DNA of 38,718 bases from Flavobacteriaceae bacterium (GCA_947457105.1 CANGUP010000008.1:1-38718); one strand, 5' to 3'. Positions 1 through 9,111 are shown, numbered from the stretch's first letter. The notes: generated from the sequence alone by a model not told the origin. Translations and numbers: made by a program.

Positions 1-357
1 AATTTTCAAACAACAATTGTACGTTTTGGTGGATTGATTGGTGAAGACAGACATCCAATAAAATTTTTGGCAGGAAGAAAAAATATCGAAAATCCGGAAG
101 GTCCAATAAACCTTATTCATCAAGTAGATTGCATTGGAATTATTGAGGCGATTTATGAAACCAATTCTTGGCAAGAAACTTATAATGCTGTAACACCTTA
201 TCATCCAATTCGAAAAGAATATTACACTCATAAAGCAATCGAACTTAATTTGCCTTTGCCTGAATTTGACGAAAGTAAAATTTCTATTGGGAAAACGATT
301 TTGAGTGATAAAGTTGCATCGGTTTTGAATTATGAATTTGAAAAGAAAACCTTATGA
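1..357 (+). CDS. SDR/epimerase-type NAD(P)-binding protein, 3' part only
   Basis: The reading frame is open from the first base of the window, so the 5' part, including the N-terminal Rossmann glycine motif, lies outside. The visible 118 codons read like the C-terminal third of an atypical extended SDR (YeeZ-like epimerase/dehydratase). They include VRFGGLIGEDRHP, then a substrate-loop segment and INLIHQVDCIGIIEAIYE, which resembles the conserved 'N..HVDD.a..i' region of this family. The ATG at 34 is internal and not a credible start. Its stop overlaps the next gene's start (ATGA at 354-357), suggesting translational coupling. Substrate cannot be told from this fragment. Confidence 0.7.
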   Translation, partial: NFQTTIVRFGGLIGEDRHPIKFLAGRKNIENPEGPINLIHQVDCIGIIEAIYETNSWQETYNAVTPYHPIRKEYYTHKAIELNLPLPEFDESKISIGKTILSDKVASVLNYEFEKKTL

Positions 358-596
358 ACTCCAATGATTTAATAGGAACAATTGGCGTTGGAATAATTCT
401 TCTCGCCTATTTTTTAAACATGTTTTCATTGATCCTAAACAATGGAAAGTTATTTTATTTACTTAATATTATTGGTGCAAGTATTGCTTGTTTTGCTTCT
501 TATCTTATTAAGTATATTCCGTTTATAATTCTTGAAGGAACTTGGGCTTTGGTTAGTGTTGTTGGCTTGGTTAAAAGTTGTAAATCTAATACTTAG
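354..596 (+). CDS. Small membrane protein, CBU_0592-like family
   Basis: An 80-residue protein that is mostly hydrophobic, with two to three predicted membrane helices (about residues 6-26, 31-50 and 53-73). The pattern of a short N-terminus, GxIGVGIILLAYFLN, then a YLLNIIGA segment and a terminal W-containing helix resembles the small conserved hypothetical family named after Coxiella CBU_0592. No function is established for that family to my knowledge. It overlaps the upstream SDR gene by 4 bases (ATGA), so the two are probably co-transcribed. Its last 11 bases overlap the stop of the convergent GLPGLI gene. Confidence 0.65.
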   Translation: MNSNDLIGTIGVGIILLAYFLNMFSLILNNGKLFYLLNIIGASIACFASYLIKYIPFIILEGTWALVSVVGLVKSCKSNT

Positions 597-1311
597 TTGT
601 AGGAAACCCTCTTTCCTCTGCCAATCTATTCATTTCAATTAAAAACTCTTCTTCTGTAACCACTTTTCCTTTTGTTGGCTTCTCTAAAATAAACATTGGC
701 ATTTTTTCTGGAGAAAGAATTTCGGTACAATAATATTTTCTTTTTTTATCGGTTAATTCTAAAATTAATCCATCTAATCCGCCAAAATCTTGTGGCCCAA
801 CTTGATATTTTAATTCTGGTGCATACCAAGCAATGGTATAAAATGTTTTGTCCTTGCCTTTAATTATTTTTACCTCTTTTGAAACTGCTTTATAACAAGT
901 GTAACCTAATATTTCTTTAGTTTCGTTTGATAATTCCCATTTAAAGTCTTTTTGTTTTTTATTGACAATAAAATAATTATCCAAAAATATCTTTTGCTCA
1001 ATATAGTTATTAGTTAAACCATCAAAAAAATAATTACTGTCGCCACCCAAAGCTTTTCCCATGTGAGCTTCAGAAAAGGACATCTTATCATGTAAAAACC
1101 ATAAAGATTCCTTTCCCTTAATTCTTAATGAATAAGTTAAATCTTCTAATTGTTGTTCCATTTTAAGAAGATATTCTTTAATTAATTTCGAATTTTCATC
1201 TGTTGGATCATACATAGATTCTGAACTTGTAACTTTGTAAACAAACTCCATTTTTTCTTGAGAAAACCCAAAAAAACTAAACAATAAAACCAATACTACT
1301 ATTTTTTTCAT
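586..1311 (-). CDS. GLPGLI family secreted protein
   Basis: A 241-residue protein with an N-terminal signal peptide (MKKIVVLVLLFSFFGFSQ). It belongs to the Bacteroidota GLPGLI family: the signature appears here as GGLDGLILEL at about residues 177-186, preceded by the usual 'YTIAWYAPELKYQVGP' type segment and an ILGYTCYKA motif. The family is exported, and its molecular role is unknown. Members often accompany peptidases or TonB receptors in Flavobacteriia. Here it lies downstream of an M13 peptidase on the same strand, but a good terminator between them (1338-1363) argues against one transcript. Confidence 0.88.
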   Translation of the reverse strand: MKKIVVLVLLFSFFGFSQEKMEFVYKVTSSESMYDPTDENSKLIKEYLLKMEQQLEDLTYSLRIKGKESLWFLHDKMSFSEAHMGKALGGDSNYFFDGLTNNYIEQKIFLDNYFIVNKKQKDFKWELSNETKEILGYTCYKAVSKEVKIIKGKDKTFYTIAWYAPELKYQVGPQDFGGLDGLILELTDKKRKYYCTEILSPEKMPMFILEKPTKGKVVTEEEFLIEMNRLAEERGFPTTKY

Positions 1312-1337
1312 TTTAAAAACCTTTGTGGTTAAACGAA

Positions 1338-1363
1338 AAAAGGCACAATTTCTTGTGCCTTTT
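1338..1363 (-). terminator. Rho-independent terminator of the M13 peptidase gene
   Basis: An 11-bp perfect stem (AAAAGGCACAA / TTGTGCCTTTT) with a 4-nt loop, followed on the minus strand by a T-run. It begins 12 bases past the M13 stop codon and lies ahead of the GLPGLI start, so it separates the two genes. Confidence 0.85.
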
Positions 1364-1375
1364 AATGATTTTATT

Positions 1376-3424
1376 TTACCAAATCTTTACGCGATTTTCT
1401 GGTTTTACAAATAACTTATCTGTTTCTTTAATATCAAATGCTTTGTAAAATTCATCAACATTTACTAAAGGAACATAAGCTCGATATTGTCCTGGCGAAT
1501 GTGGATCGGTTTTAACTTGATTTTTAATGGCTTCATCACGCATTTTACTTCTCCAAATGGTTGCCCATGAAATGAATAAACGTTGTTCTGGTGTGTATCC
1601 GTCAATTAATCCTGGATTTCCATTTTGTTTCAAATGTATTTGTAAACCATCATAAGCTGCATTAATTCCTCCTAAATCACCAATGTTTTCTCCTAATGTG
1701 AATTTACCATCTACAAATGTTCCAGGTAATGGTTCTAATACGCTATATTGAGCTGCCAATGCACCACCAAGTCCTGTAAATTGTTTTAAATCGTCTTCTG
1801 TCCACCAATTAATAAGATTTCCATCAGCGTTGTATCTTGAACCTGAATCATCAAATCCATGAGAAATTTCGTGTCCAATTACGGCTCCAATTCCACCATA
1901 ATTTACAGCTTCATCAGCTTTATAATCATAAAATGGTGGTTGCAAAATTGCTGCAGGGAAAACAATTTCATTGTATGAAGGATTGTAATAAGCGTTTACC
2001 GTTTGTGGTGACATTCCCCAACGAGTTTTATCCACTGGTTTTTGCAAATCATCTATATTGTTTTGGAAACCCCATTTAGATAAACTTTTCATGTTATCAT
2101 AGTAGTTTCCGCCTTCTTCAATACTCTTAATCTCTAATTTAGAATAATCTTTCCATTTGTCTGGATAACCAATTTTTACAACTGATTTTCTTAATTTTTC
2201 AATTGCGCCTTTTCTTGTTGCAGGTGTCATCCATGGTAAATTATTAATTCTGTTTTCAAAAGCTAAAAAGATATTATCTATCATTTTTCTTGCTTTTTCT
2301 TTAGCTTCTGCTGGAAATTTTTGTTCTACATACAATTTTCCTAAAGCCTCACCAACAGTTCCGTTTACAACTTGCAAAGCTCTTTCTTCTCTTGGACGTT
2401 GTGCTTTTGCTCCTTGTAATGTTTTGCTATAAAAATCCCAATTTGCTTTTTCTAAATCGGTAGTTAAAACATCTGAAGATTTATTAAGTAATGACCAACG
2501 TAAATAGGCTTTCCAATCGTCAATTTTATTTTCTTTAAAAATAGTTTCTAGAGCCGTCATGTATTTTGGTTGCGATACAATAACTGAATCCAATTTTGAA
2601 ATTCCAACACCTTTAATGTAACTATCCCAATTTACTGATGGCGTTAATTTTTGCAAATCTGCAACTGACATTGGATTGTAAGTCTTTCTTCTATCTCTTC
2701 GTTCTACCCTATCCAAACGTGGAGTTGCCATTGCAATTTCTATAGATAGGACTTTTTTAGCGTTAGCTAAAGCAACTTCTGGTTTATCGCCAATAAATTG
2801 AAGCATTCTTGCAACATGAGCAACATATTTTTCACGTTTTTCTTTAGAATCAGCATCTTCAGAAACATAGTAATCTCTGTCTGGTAAACCCAAACTTCCT
2901 AGTCCGATATTTACAACATTTCTGTTACTGTTTTTTGCATCTGGACTAACTCCAATTCCATAAAAACCTAATCCTCCTTGAGGTTGCATTTCAATAATTA
3001 ATTTGTTTAAATCGGCAATGGATTTTACAGCATCAATTTTAGCTAAAGTTGATTTTATTGGTTTTATTCCAAGTTTATTTCTTGAAATAGTATCCATATA
3101 AGTTTTATAAACATTAACCGCTTTTGCTTGATCTGATTTTGGATCTAACTTTTTTGAAGCAGCATCTTTTAGAATTGCCAAAGCATCTTTATCAGTATTT
3201 TGACGCAATTCATCAAAGCTTCCCCAACGCGTTCTATCGGCAGGAATATCTGTTTTATCAAACCATGCACCATTTACATATCTAAAAAAATCGTCGCCAG
3301 GTTTTACTGACTTATCCATTAAATCAAGATTAATTCCTGGATTTTTTTTCTGAGCATCAACTTGGTGAATAGTCAAAAGACTTGCCGCCAAGAAACCCAA
3401 CTTAATTGTAGTTTGAATTTTCAT
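1376..3424 (-). CDS. M13 family zinc metallopeptidase (neprilysin/PepO-like)
   Basis: A 682-residue exported endopeptidase, full length for M13. A signal peptide (residues 1-24, ending VDAQ) precedes the M13 N-terminal domain, which begins GINLDLMDKSVKPGDDFFRYVNGAW. The zinc site is intact: HEISH at 518-522 supplies two His and the catalytic Glu519, and ENIGD at 579-583 supplies the third ligand Glu579. The substrate-binding NAYYNP motif is present just upstream. The C-terminus ends in the usual short hydrophobic/charged tail (VKIW). Probably periplasmic; no lipobox is seen. Transcribed alone from its own promoter and ended by a hairpin. Family members cut oligopeptides; the actual substrate is unknown. 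Confidence 0.95.
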   Translation of the reverse strand: MKIQTTIKLGFLAASLLTIHQVDAQKKNPGINLDLMDKSVKPGDDFFRYVNGAWFDKTDIPADRTRWGSFDELRQNTDKDALAILKDAASKKLDPKSDQAKAVNVYKTYMDTISRNKLGIKPIKSTLAKIDAVKSIADLNKLIIEMQPQGGLGFYGIGVSPDAKNSNRNVVNIGLGSLGLPDRDYYVSEDADSKEKREKYVAHVARMLQFIGDKPEVALANAKKVLSIEIAMATPRLDRVERRDRRKTYNPMSVADLQKLTPSVNWDSYIKGVGISKLDSVIVSQPKYMTALETIFKENKIDDWKAYLRWSLLNKSSDVLTTDLEKANWDFYSKTLQGAKAQRPREERALQVVNGTVGEALGKLYVEQKFPAEAKEKARKMIDNIFLAFENRINNLPWMTPATRKGAIEKLRKSVVKIGYPDKWKDYSKLEIKSIEEGGNYYDNMKSLSKWGFQNNIDDLQKPVDKTRWGMSPQTVNAYYNPSYNEIVFPAAILQPPFYDYKADEAVNYGGIGAVIGHEISHGFDDSGSRYNADGNLINWWTEDDLKQFTGLGGALAAQYSVLEPLPGTFVDGKFTLGENIGDLGGINAAYDGLQIHLKQNGNPGLIDGYTPEQRLFISWATIWRSKMRDEAIKNQVKTDPHSPGQYRAYVPLVNVDEFYKAFDIKETDKLFVKPENRVKIW

Positions 3425-3446
3425 GTTGTTTTTTTGATTGTTTCCA

Positions 3447-3475
3447 CAAATCTATTCATTTTTTCATTAATCAAA
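3447..3475 (-). promoter_or_regulatory. Bacteroidota-type promoter of the M13 gene
   Basis: On the minus strand a TTTG (3472-3475) is followed after 17 bases by TAGATTTG (3447-3454), a match to the flavobacterial -33/-7 consensus TTTG-N17-23-TAnnTTTG. It lies 22 bases ahead of the M13 start codon. Confidence 0.7.
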
Positions 3476-3541
3476 TGTTAAAAATCACTTAATCAACATC
3501 ACAATAATTAAGGATAAACTATGTAAACAAAAGTTGTTTCG

Positions 3542-3549
3542 TAGTTTTG
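3542..3549 (+). promoter_or_regulatory. -7 element (TAGTTTTG) of the SCO-family gene
   Basis: Matches TAnnTTTG. The expected transcription start (about 3555) is only a few bases before the ATG at 3562. That makes the upstream in-frame TTG at 3547 part of the promoter rather than a start codon and implies a very short leader. Confidence 0.55.
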
Positions 3550-3561
3550 CAAAAAAAACAT

Positions 3562-4257
3562 ATGCTTTCCAAATTAAAACAATATAGAATTTTCATTGGT
3601 TTTTTTGTCATTTTTTCGATTGTCACCATTAGTGCTTTTTACTCTGTTTTAAAACCAAAACCAAGACTTCCCATATTCAACCCAAGTGATGTAAATCCAG
3701 AATTGGTAGATTCTACAATACAATATGTTGCCATAGATCACGAAATTGCTGATTTTAAATTTACCAATCAAAACGGTAAAGTTGTTACCCAAAAAGATTA
3801 CGATGGAAAGATTTATGTGGCCGATTTTTTCTTTACAACTTGTCCAACAATTTGCCCGAAAATGACAAGTAATATGGTTTGGTTACAAAATCAAATCAAA
3901 AATAATCCTAAAGTAATGCTCTTGTCACATTCAGTTACACCGGATATTGATAGTGTTCCTATTTTGAAAAAATATGCTTTAGAAAAAGGTGTGATTGATA
4001 GCAAATGGAACTTAGTTACTGGAGATAAAAAAGACATCTATTACATTGCAAGAAAATCGTATTTAGCTGTAAAAACTGGAAAGCCCGAGGAAATGTATGA
4101 TATGGTTCATACAGAAAATTTTGTTTTAGTTGATTCAAAAAGAAGAGTGCGCGGTTTTTATGACGGAACCAATCTTGACGAGCCAACAGAACCCGGAATT
4201 AAAAATGTAAAACAACTTTTGGAAGACATCAACATACTTTTTGAAGAAGAAAAGTAG
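3562..4257 (+). CDS. SCO1/SenC family protein (copper chaperone-like thioredoxin fold)
   Basis: About 231 residues. One N-terminal membrane anchor (about residues 7-29) is followed by a periplasmic thioredoxin-fold domain. The copper-binding/redox motif CPTIC is at Cys94-Cys98, and the conserved distal ligand His183 lies in the VHTENFVLVD segment. The family delivers copper to the CuA site of cytochrome c oxidase, or acts as a thiol reductase on it. The start is set at ATG 3562 because the upstream TTG (3547) falls in the -7 promoter element. It stands alone, next to the feo genes rather than in a cytochrome oxidase operon, so the client is uncertain. Confidence 0.92.
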   Translation: MLSKLKQYRIFIGFFVIFSIVTISAFYSVLKPKPRLPIFNPSDVNPELVDSTIQYVAIDHEIADFKFTNQNGKVVTQKDYDGKIYVADFFFTTCPTICPKMTSNMVWLQNQIKNNPKVMLLSHSVTPDIDSVPILKKYALEKGVIDSKWNLVTGDKKDIYYIARKSYLAVKTGKPEEMYDMVHTENFVLVDSKRRVRGFYDGTNLDEPTEPGIKNVKQLLEDINILFEEEK

Positions 4258-4351
4258 TTAAATCTGAAACTTAACTCATAATTACATCGTAAATAAGGTT
4301 AAATAAAATCTTAAACTTGTCAATAATCATGTATTTTATATTTCAAATTCT

Positions 4352-4359
4352 TACTTTTG
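4352..4359 (+). promoter_or_regulatory. -7 element (TACTTTTG) of feoAB
   Basis: Matches the flavobacterial -7 consensus TAnnTTTG and lies 27 bases before the feoA start. A putative metal-regulator box starts 3 bases downstream, over the expected transcription start. Confidence 0.6.
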
Positions 4360-4362
4360 TAT

Positions 4363-4378
4363 TTTAATTCAATCTAAA
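4363..4378 (+). promoter_or_regulatory. Putative iron-regulator operator at feoAB
   Basis: The imperfect palindrome TTTAATTCAATCTAAA is centred just after the -7 element. Similar TCTAAA-ending boxes occur at the TonB receptor promoter (6812 and 6844) and in the dtxR/receptor intergenic region (10781). The position is suitable for repression. A DtxR-family protein encoded nearby is the natural candidate binder; Fur is the alternative. Confidence 0.45.
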
Positions 4379-4386
4379 TAAATCTT

Positions 4387-4623
4387 TTGGAAACCACTAT
4401 TGCTTATCTTAAAATTGGTCAAAAAGGAATCATATCCGATTTTAATATCGATGAAATTCCTTTGAAACTCCTAGAAATGGGATGTCTTCCTGGCAATACC
4501 GTTGAGTTAATTCAAATCGCACCTTTTGGTTGTCCTCTATATTTCAATGTAAATGACTCTCATGTGGCTATTAGATTGGAAACTGCTAAAGAAATTAATG
4601 TGGTCATTGAATCTAAAAATTAA
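4387..4623 (+). CDS. feoA: FeoA, ferrous iron transport accessory protein
   Basis: A 78-residue cytoplasmic SH3-like protein: LKIGQKGIISDF, LLEMGCLPGNTVELIQIAPFGCPLYFNVN and VAIRLETAKEINV follow the FeoA pattern. FeoA acts with FeoB in Fe(II) import. No in-frame ATG exists before the first conserved segment, so translation must begin at a rare start; TTG at 4387 is the only sensible choice. Its stop overlaps the feoB start by one base (TAATG at 4621-4625), so the pair is translationally coupled. Low initiation from TTG may keep FeoA below FeoB, but that is inference. Confidence 0.92.
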   Translation: METTIAYLKIGQKGIISDFNIDEIPLKLLEMGCLPGNTVELIQIAPFGCPLYFNVNDSHVAIRLETAKEINVVIESKN

Positions 4624-6725
4624 TGGCACAAGAAAATATCAAAGTAGCGCTAATTGGTAATCCAAACACTGGTAAAACATCTATTTTTAATCAGCTAACA
4701 GGCTTACATCAACAAGTTGGAAATTATCCAGGAATAACCGTTGAAAAAAAGATTGGTTTCTGTAAACTTAATGCAACTGTAAAAGCCACCATTTCAGATT
4801 TACCAGGAACTTATAGTTTAAATGCCAGTTCAATTGACGAAAATGTCGTGATTGAATTGCTTATGAACAAAAAAGATGAAAATTTTCCTGATGTAGTTGT
4901 GGTAGTTACCGAGGTTGAAAATCTTAAAAGAAATTTACTTCTTTTCACTCAAATAAAAGATTTAGAAATTCCAACGATTTTAGTCATTAACATGTGTGAT
5001 CGAATGAAATTGAAAGGAATCGAATTGGATATTCCTCATTTAGAACAAGAATTAAAAACTAAAATTGCTCTAGTTAGTTCTAGGAAAAACATTGGTATCG
5101 ATTCGATTAAAAATTTGATTTTAAATTATGATTTGCTTTCAACCGAACCTTGCTTAAATGCCTCTATTATTGATGTTGATTATTTTAGTAAATTAAAAAA
5201 TACTTTTCCTAACCAATTATTGTACAAATTATGGTTAGTAATTACGCAAGATGTAAATTTTTTAGATTTAGATAGAAATCAATTACCATCTGATTTCACC
5301 AAATCTAAGCAAGACATAAAACGTTTACAACAAAAAGAAACCGTAAAAAGATACCAATTTATTAACGATACCTTAAAAATTGGTCAGAAAATTGACCTTG
5401 CCAAAGCAACCGATTTTCGTGCCAAATTAGACCGAGTTCTCACCCACAAAATTTTTGGTTATGTAATCTTCTTTTGTGTTTTGATGCTAATTTTTCAATC
5501 GATTTTTAATTGGTCGAGCGTTCCAATGGATTTTATAGACGAAAGTTTTACAAATTTGGCATCGTATGCAAAAAAACATTTGCCTACAGGAGAATTCACT
5601 AATTTAATAGCAGAAGGAATAATTCCAGGTATTGGCGGAATTGTAATTTTCATTCCACAAATTGCATTTTTATTTTTCTTTATTTCCTTATTAGAAGAAA
5701 GTGGCTACATGAGTCGTGTAGTTTTTTTAATGGATAAAATAATGCGCCGTTACGGACTTTCTGGAAAAAGTGTTGTGCCTTTAATTTCGGGAACTGCTTG
5801 TGCGATTCCTGCAATAATGAGCGCCAGAAATATTGAAAACTGGAAAGAACGACTTATCACCATTTTGGTTACTCCTTTTACCACTTGCTCTGCTAGACTT
5901 CCGGTATATGCCATTTTAATCTCGTTAATAATTCCAAATAAAAAAATACTAGGATTCTTTTCATTACAAGGATTAACATTAATGGTTTTGTACCTTTTAG
6001 GGTTTATAATGGCAATCGTATCGGCAATAATTTTAAATAAAATTCTAAAATTTAAAAGCAAATCTTATTTTGTTGTTGAAATGCCAAGTTACAAAATTCC
6101 GTTACTACAAAACGTGGGAATCAACGTTTTAGAAAAAACCAAAGCTTTCGTTTACGGTGCGGGTAAAATAATATTGGCAATTTCTATTGTGCTGTGGTTT
6201 TTAGGGTCACACGGGCCTCAAGATACCTTCGGTAACGCAGAAAAAATTTTAAATCAGCAAGTAAATTCGACTATACCAAAAGTAACCCCATCTCAAATAG
6301 AAAACCAAGTTGCAGCTTACAAACTAGAAAACTCCTATATCGGTATTATTGGTAGAAGTATCGAACCCGTAATAAAACCTTTGGGTTATGATTGGAAAAT
6401 TGGAATAGCTATAGTAACGTCGTTTGCAGCTAGAGAAGTATTTGTAGGAACCCTTTCCACCATTTATAGCGTAGGAAATAGCGAAGAAGAAGCTACAATT
6501 AAAAAAAGAATGGAAGCCGAAATCAAACCTGACGGAACAAAAATTTTCAACTTTGCTACAGGAATTTCATTACTACTTTTTTATGCTTTTGCAATGCAAT
6601 GTGTGAGTACTTTAGCAATTGTAAAAAAAGAAACTAACTCTTGGAAATGGCCAATAATTCAATTGGTTTTCATGAGTGGATTTGCATATGTAACAGCTTT
6701 AATTGCATATCAATTTTTGAAGTAG
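4623..6725 (+). CDS. feoB: FeoB, ferrous iron transporter
   Basis: A 700-residue inner-membrane Fe(II) permease. The N-terminal G domain has G1 GNPNTGKT (12-19), G3 DLPG (59-62) and G4 NMCD (123-126). The helical linker follows. The C-terminal polytopic domain has the two Gate segments, including GGIVIFIPQIAFLFFFISLLEESGYMSR-type and SGTACAIPAIMSARNI-type sequences with the conserved Cys residues. Length and domain order are normal, without a FeoC tail. The matching small Cys-rich partner is encoded separately at 9123 beyond a TonB receptor. Induction under iron limitation is expected from the operator ahead of feoA. Confidence 0.97.
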   Translation: MAQENIKVALIGNPNTGKTSIFNQLTGLHQQVGNYPGITVEKKIGFCKLNATVKATISDLPGTYSLNASSIDENVVIELLMNKKDENFPDVVVVVTEVENLKRNLLLFTQIKDLEIPTILVINMCDRMKLKGIELDIPHLEQELKTKIALVSSRKNIGIDSIKNLILNYDLLSTEPCLNASIIDVDYFSKLKNTFPNQLLYKLWLVITQDVNFLDLDRNQLPSDFTKSKQDIKRLQQKETVKRYQFINDTLKIGQKIDLAKATDFRAKLDRVLTHKIFGYVIFFCVLMLIFQSIFNWSSVPMDFIDESFTNLASYAKKHLPTGEFTNLIAEGIIPGIGGIVIFIPQIAFLFFFISLLEESGYMSRVVFLMDKIMRRYGLSGKSVVPLISGTACAIPAIMSARNIENWKERLITILVTPFTTCSARLPVYAILISLIIPNKKILGFFSLQGLTLMVLYLLGFIMAIVSAIILNKILKFKSKSYFVVEMPSYKIPLLQNVGINVLEKTKAFVYGAGKIILAISIVLWFLGSHGPQDTFGNAEKILNQQVNSTIPKVTPSQIENQVAAYKLENSYIGIIGRSIEPVIKPLGYDWKIGIAIVTSFAAREVFVGTLSTIYSVGNSEEEATIKKRMEAEIKPDGTKIFNFATGISLLLFYAFAMQCVSTLAIVKKETNSWKWPIIQLVFMSGFAYVTALIAYQFLK

Positions 6726-6811
6726 AAAAAACAAATGTTAAAGTTTTTACGTAAATGACTGAAAACAAAACATAAAGAAATTCTCATTTTATTTTTATTA
6801 TTTTTAATTTG

Positions 6812-6827
6812 TCTAAATAAGAATTAA
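6812..6827 (+). promoter_or_regulatory. Putative iron-regulator box, upstream copy at the FecA-like receptor
   Basis: TTTTAATTTGTCTAAA, closely similar to the feoA box (4363-4378) and to the box at 10781-10796. It sits just upstream of the -7 element at 6832, in the -33 region, so binding would be expected to block polymerase. Confidence 0.4.
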
Positions 6828-6831
6828 TTAA

Positions 6832-6859
6832 TAGTTTTGTTGTATAGAATTAATCTAAA
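6832..6859 (+). promoter_or_regulatory. Promoter -7 element plus second box ahead of the FecA-like receptor
   Basis: TAGTTTTG (6832-6839) fits TAnnTTTG. Four bases further on is ATAGAATTAATCTAAA (6844-6859), whose core TAGA-N5-TCTA is an inverted repeat. The -7/box spacing is almost the same as at feoA (4 versus 3 bases), which supports a shared regulator. The start codon follows at 6865. Confidence 0.5.
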
Positions 6860-6864
6860 TAAAA

Positions 6865-9111
6865 ATGAAAACCTATTTTTCTGTAATTTTCTCATTATTT
6901 GCTATAACTAGTCAAGCCCAAGAAAATGATTTGGCATTAAATGACACAATAAAAAGACTGCAACCAGTTATAATTACTATTAAACAACAAAGTCCAGAAA
7001 GAATGCCTGAAATTAAAGATAATGTTCTTTTTTCGGGCAAAAAGAATGAAGTTTTAAAGTTGTCTAACATTAATGGAAACTTTACTACTAACAATGCTAG
7101 AGAAATATTTTCAAGAGTACCAGGGGTTACCATCTGGGAAAACGAAGGTTCAGGTATTCAAATAAATGTTGGTGTGCGAGGTTTAAGTCCGAACAGAAGT
7201 TGGGAATTAAATACTAGACAAAACGGATACGACATTTCATCTGATGTATTTGGTTATCCAGAAGCCTACTATAATCCACCTTTAGAAGCTGTTGAAACAC
7301 TAGAATTAATTCGTGGTGGTTCTTCTTTACAATTCGGACCTCAATTTGGTGGAATGTTAAACTATGTTTTAAAAAGAGAAAACAAAAAGAAATTTTCTTT
7401 CGAAACCCAAAACACAGTTGGAAGTTACGGATTAATGAGTAGTTACAACGCTATTGGAGGAAACTTTAAAAAGTTCTCCTATTATATTTACAATCATTCC
7501 CGTAGTGCAGATGGTTGGAGAGAAAACAGTGAATATACGGTTCGAAACACACACGCATTTGTAGAATATCGCTTCACAGAAAATACCAAATTATCAGCAG
7601 AATACACCAATATGGACTATAAAATGCAACAAGCTGGCGGTTTAACCGATGACCAATTTAATTCAAATTCTCAACAATCATCAAGAGAACGCAACTGGTT
7701 TGGAACACCATGGAACGTTTTTTCATTAAATTTTGACACTAAACTAAGTGATAATTTTACATCAAACACAAAGTTATTCGGACTTATTGGTGAACGCAAC
7801 AGTGTAGGATTTACAGCTTCTCCAAACACTGCAGATATAATTAACCCTTTAACAAATGATTATGCAAATCGTAGAGTTGATAGAGATTTTTATGAAAATT
7901 TTGGATTAGAAAATAGAAACATTTACAAATATAAAATAGGAAAAATTAACAATAATCTCGCTTTTGGAGTACGTTTATATAAAGCTAACACGCAACGAGT
8001 ACAAGACGGAAAAGGAACAACACGTTCCGACTTTGACCTGTCAATAGATGGACGTTATTCAAGAGACTTAAGTTTTACAACAGAGAACGTTGCTGTATTT
8101 GCAGAAAATCAATTCAAAGTAACTGAAAAACTTAGTGTTACACCAGGAATTCGTTATGAGTACATTAAAAATACTGGCGAAGGTAGATTTGGTGTTAACA
8201 GCGGAAATGATATAGCTTTTCCAAATAAAACCATCTCACGAAGCAAACCATTATTTGGGTTGGGAATTGAACATAAATTTTTATCAACCAATTTATATGC
8301 AAATATTACACAAGCCTACAGACCTGTTTTGTTCTCAGACCTAACTCCGCCTGCAGTAACCGATGTAATCGATACAAATTTAAAAGATGCCAGCGGATTT
8401 AATGCTGATTTAGGCTTTAGAGGTACTTATAAAAAATTCTTAAACTTTGATGTAAGTTTGTTCTATTTAAGTTACAACAACAGAATTGGGGGAGTGCGAC
8501 AATTTATTAACAATGATAATCCCAGTCAAGGTACTTTTATATTTAGAACAAATTTAGGTGAAACAGTTAATAAAGGAATTGAAGGTTTTGCAAACATAAA
8601 TGTTACAAAATTATTCAATGTAGATAAGCCTTATGGAAACTTAGATGTTTTTGCAACGGTTAGTTTTATTGATAGTCGTTATACTGATTTTAAAATTTTT
8701 ACCGTAGTTCCAATACCAGGCAGTATTCCCCCAAATGCTACCATTAAAGAAACAAATTTAAATGGAAACAGAGTAGAAAATGCACCAAGATATATTCATA
8801 ACTTTGGGGTTTCTTGGAGTAACAATAACATATCTGCAACAGCACAATATAGAATGTCTGGAAGAATTTTTACTGATGCAAATAACACTACAACAGCATC
8901 GGCTAACGGATTGACTGGATTGTTAGATAAATATAATGTTTTAGATTTATCTGCAGAATATAAATTTTTAGAAAATTACAATATTCGTGGCGGAATTAAT
9001 AATCTATTTAATGAAAACTACGCTACAAGAAGAGCTGGTGGTTATCCTGGTCCTGGTATTTTACCAGGCGAAGGAAGAACCTTTTACCTATCAATTGGCG
9101 CTAAACTTTAA
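6865..9111 (+). CDS. TonB-dependent outer-membrane receptor, FecA-like
   Basis: A 748-residue receptor. The signal peptide (MKTYFSVIFSLFAITSQAQ) is followed directly by the plug domain: NAREIFSRVPGVTIWENEG, VGVRGLSPNRSWELNTRQNG, ETLELIRGGSSLQFGPQFGG and LNYVLKR, about residues 80-205. A 22-strand-type barrel ends GRTFYLSIGAKL, with a proper terminal aromatic/hydrophobic strand. There is no N-terminal carboxypeptidase-like or TonB-box-rich signalling extension. The plug resembles FecA (ferric citrate) receptors. The iron context (feoAB upstream, FeoB-associated peptide 11 bases downstream, two regulator-like boxes at the promoter) supports an iron-chelate substrate, but the chelate is not proven. 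Confidence 0.9.
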   Translation: MKTYFSVIFSLFAITSQAQENDLALNDTIKRLQPVIITIKQQSPERMPEIKDNVLFSGKKNEVLKLSNINGNFTTNNAREIFSRVPGVTIWENEGSGIQINVGVRGLSPNRSWELNTRQNGYDISSDVFGYPEAYYNPPLEAVETLELIRGGSSLQFGPQFGGMLNYVLKRENKKKFSFETQNTVGSYGLMSSYNAIGGNFKKFSYYIYNHSRSADGWRENSEYTVRNTHAFVEYRFTENTKLSAEYTNMDYKMQQAGGLTDDQFNSNSQQSSRERNWFGTPWNVFSLNFDTKLSDNFTSNTKLFGLIGERNSVGFTASPNTADIINPLTNDYANRRVDRDFYENFGLENRNIYKYKIGKINNNLAFGVRLYKANTQRVQDGKGTTRSDFDLSIDGRYSRDLSFTTENVAVFAENQFKVTEKLSVTPGIRYEYIKNTGEGRFGVNSGNDIAFPNKTISRSKPLFGLGIEHKFLSTNLYANITQAYRPVLFSDLTPPAVTDVIDTNLKDASGFNADLGFRGTYKKFLNFDVSLFYLSYNNRIGGVRQFINNDNPSQGTFIFRTNLGETVNKGIEGFANINVTKLFNVDKPYGNLDVFATVSFIDSRYTDFKIFTVVPIPGSIPPNATIKETNLNGNRVENAPRYIHNFGVSWSNNNISATAQYRMSGRIFTDANNTTTASANGLTGLLDKYNVLDLSAEYKFLENYNIRGGINNLFNENYATRRAGGYPGPGILPGEGRTFYLSIGAKL

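Noticed and set aside
3547..3561. TTG start extending the SCO-family protein by 5 residues
   Set aside because: The TTG is part of the -7 element TAGTTTTG, so it would lie upstream of the transcript.
5750..6061. A 103-residue antisense frame within feoB
   Set aside because: Shadow of feoB codon pattern; no start signal or recognisable protein. The same applies to the other long antisense frames over feoB, receptors, scoB, fumarase and hemF.
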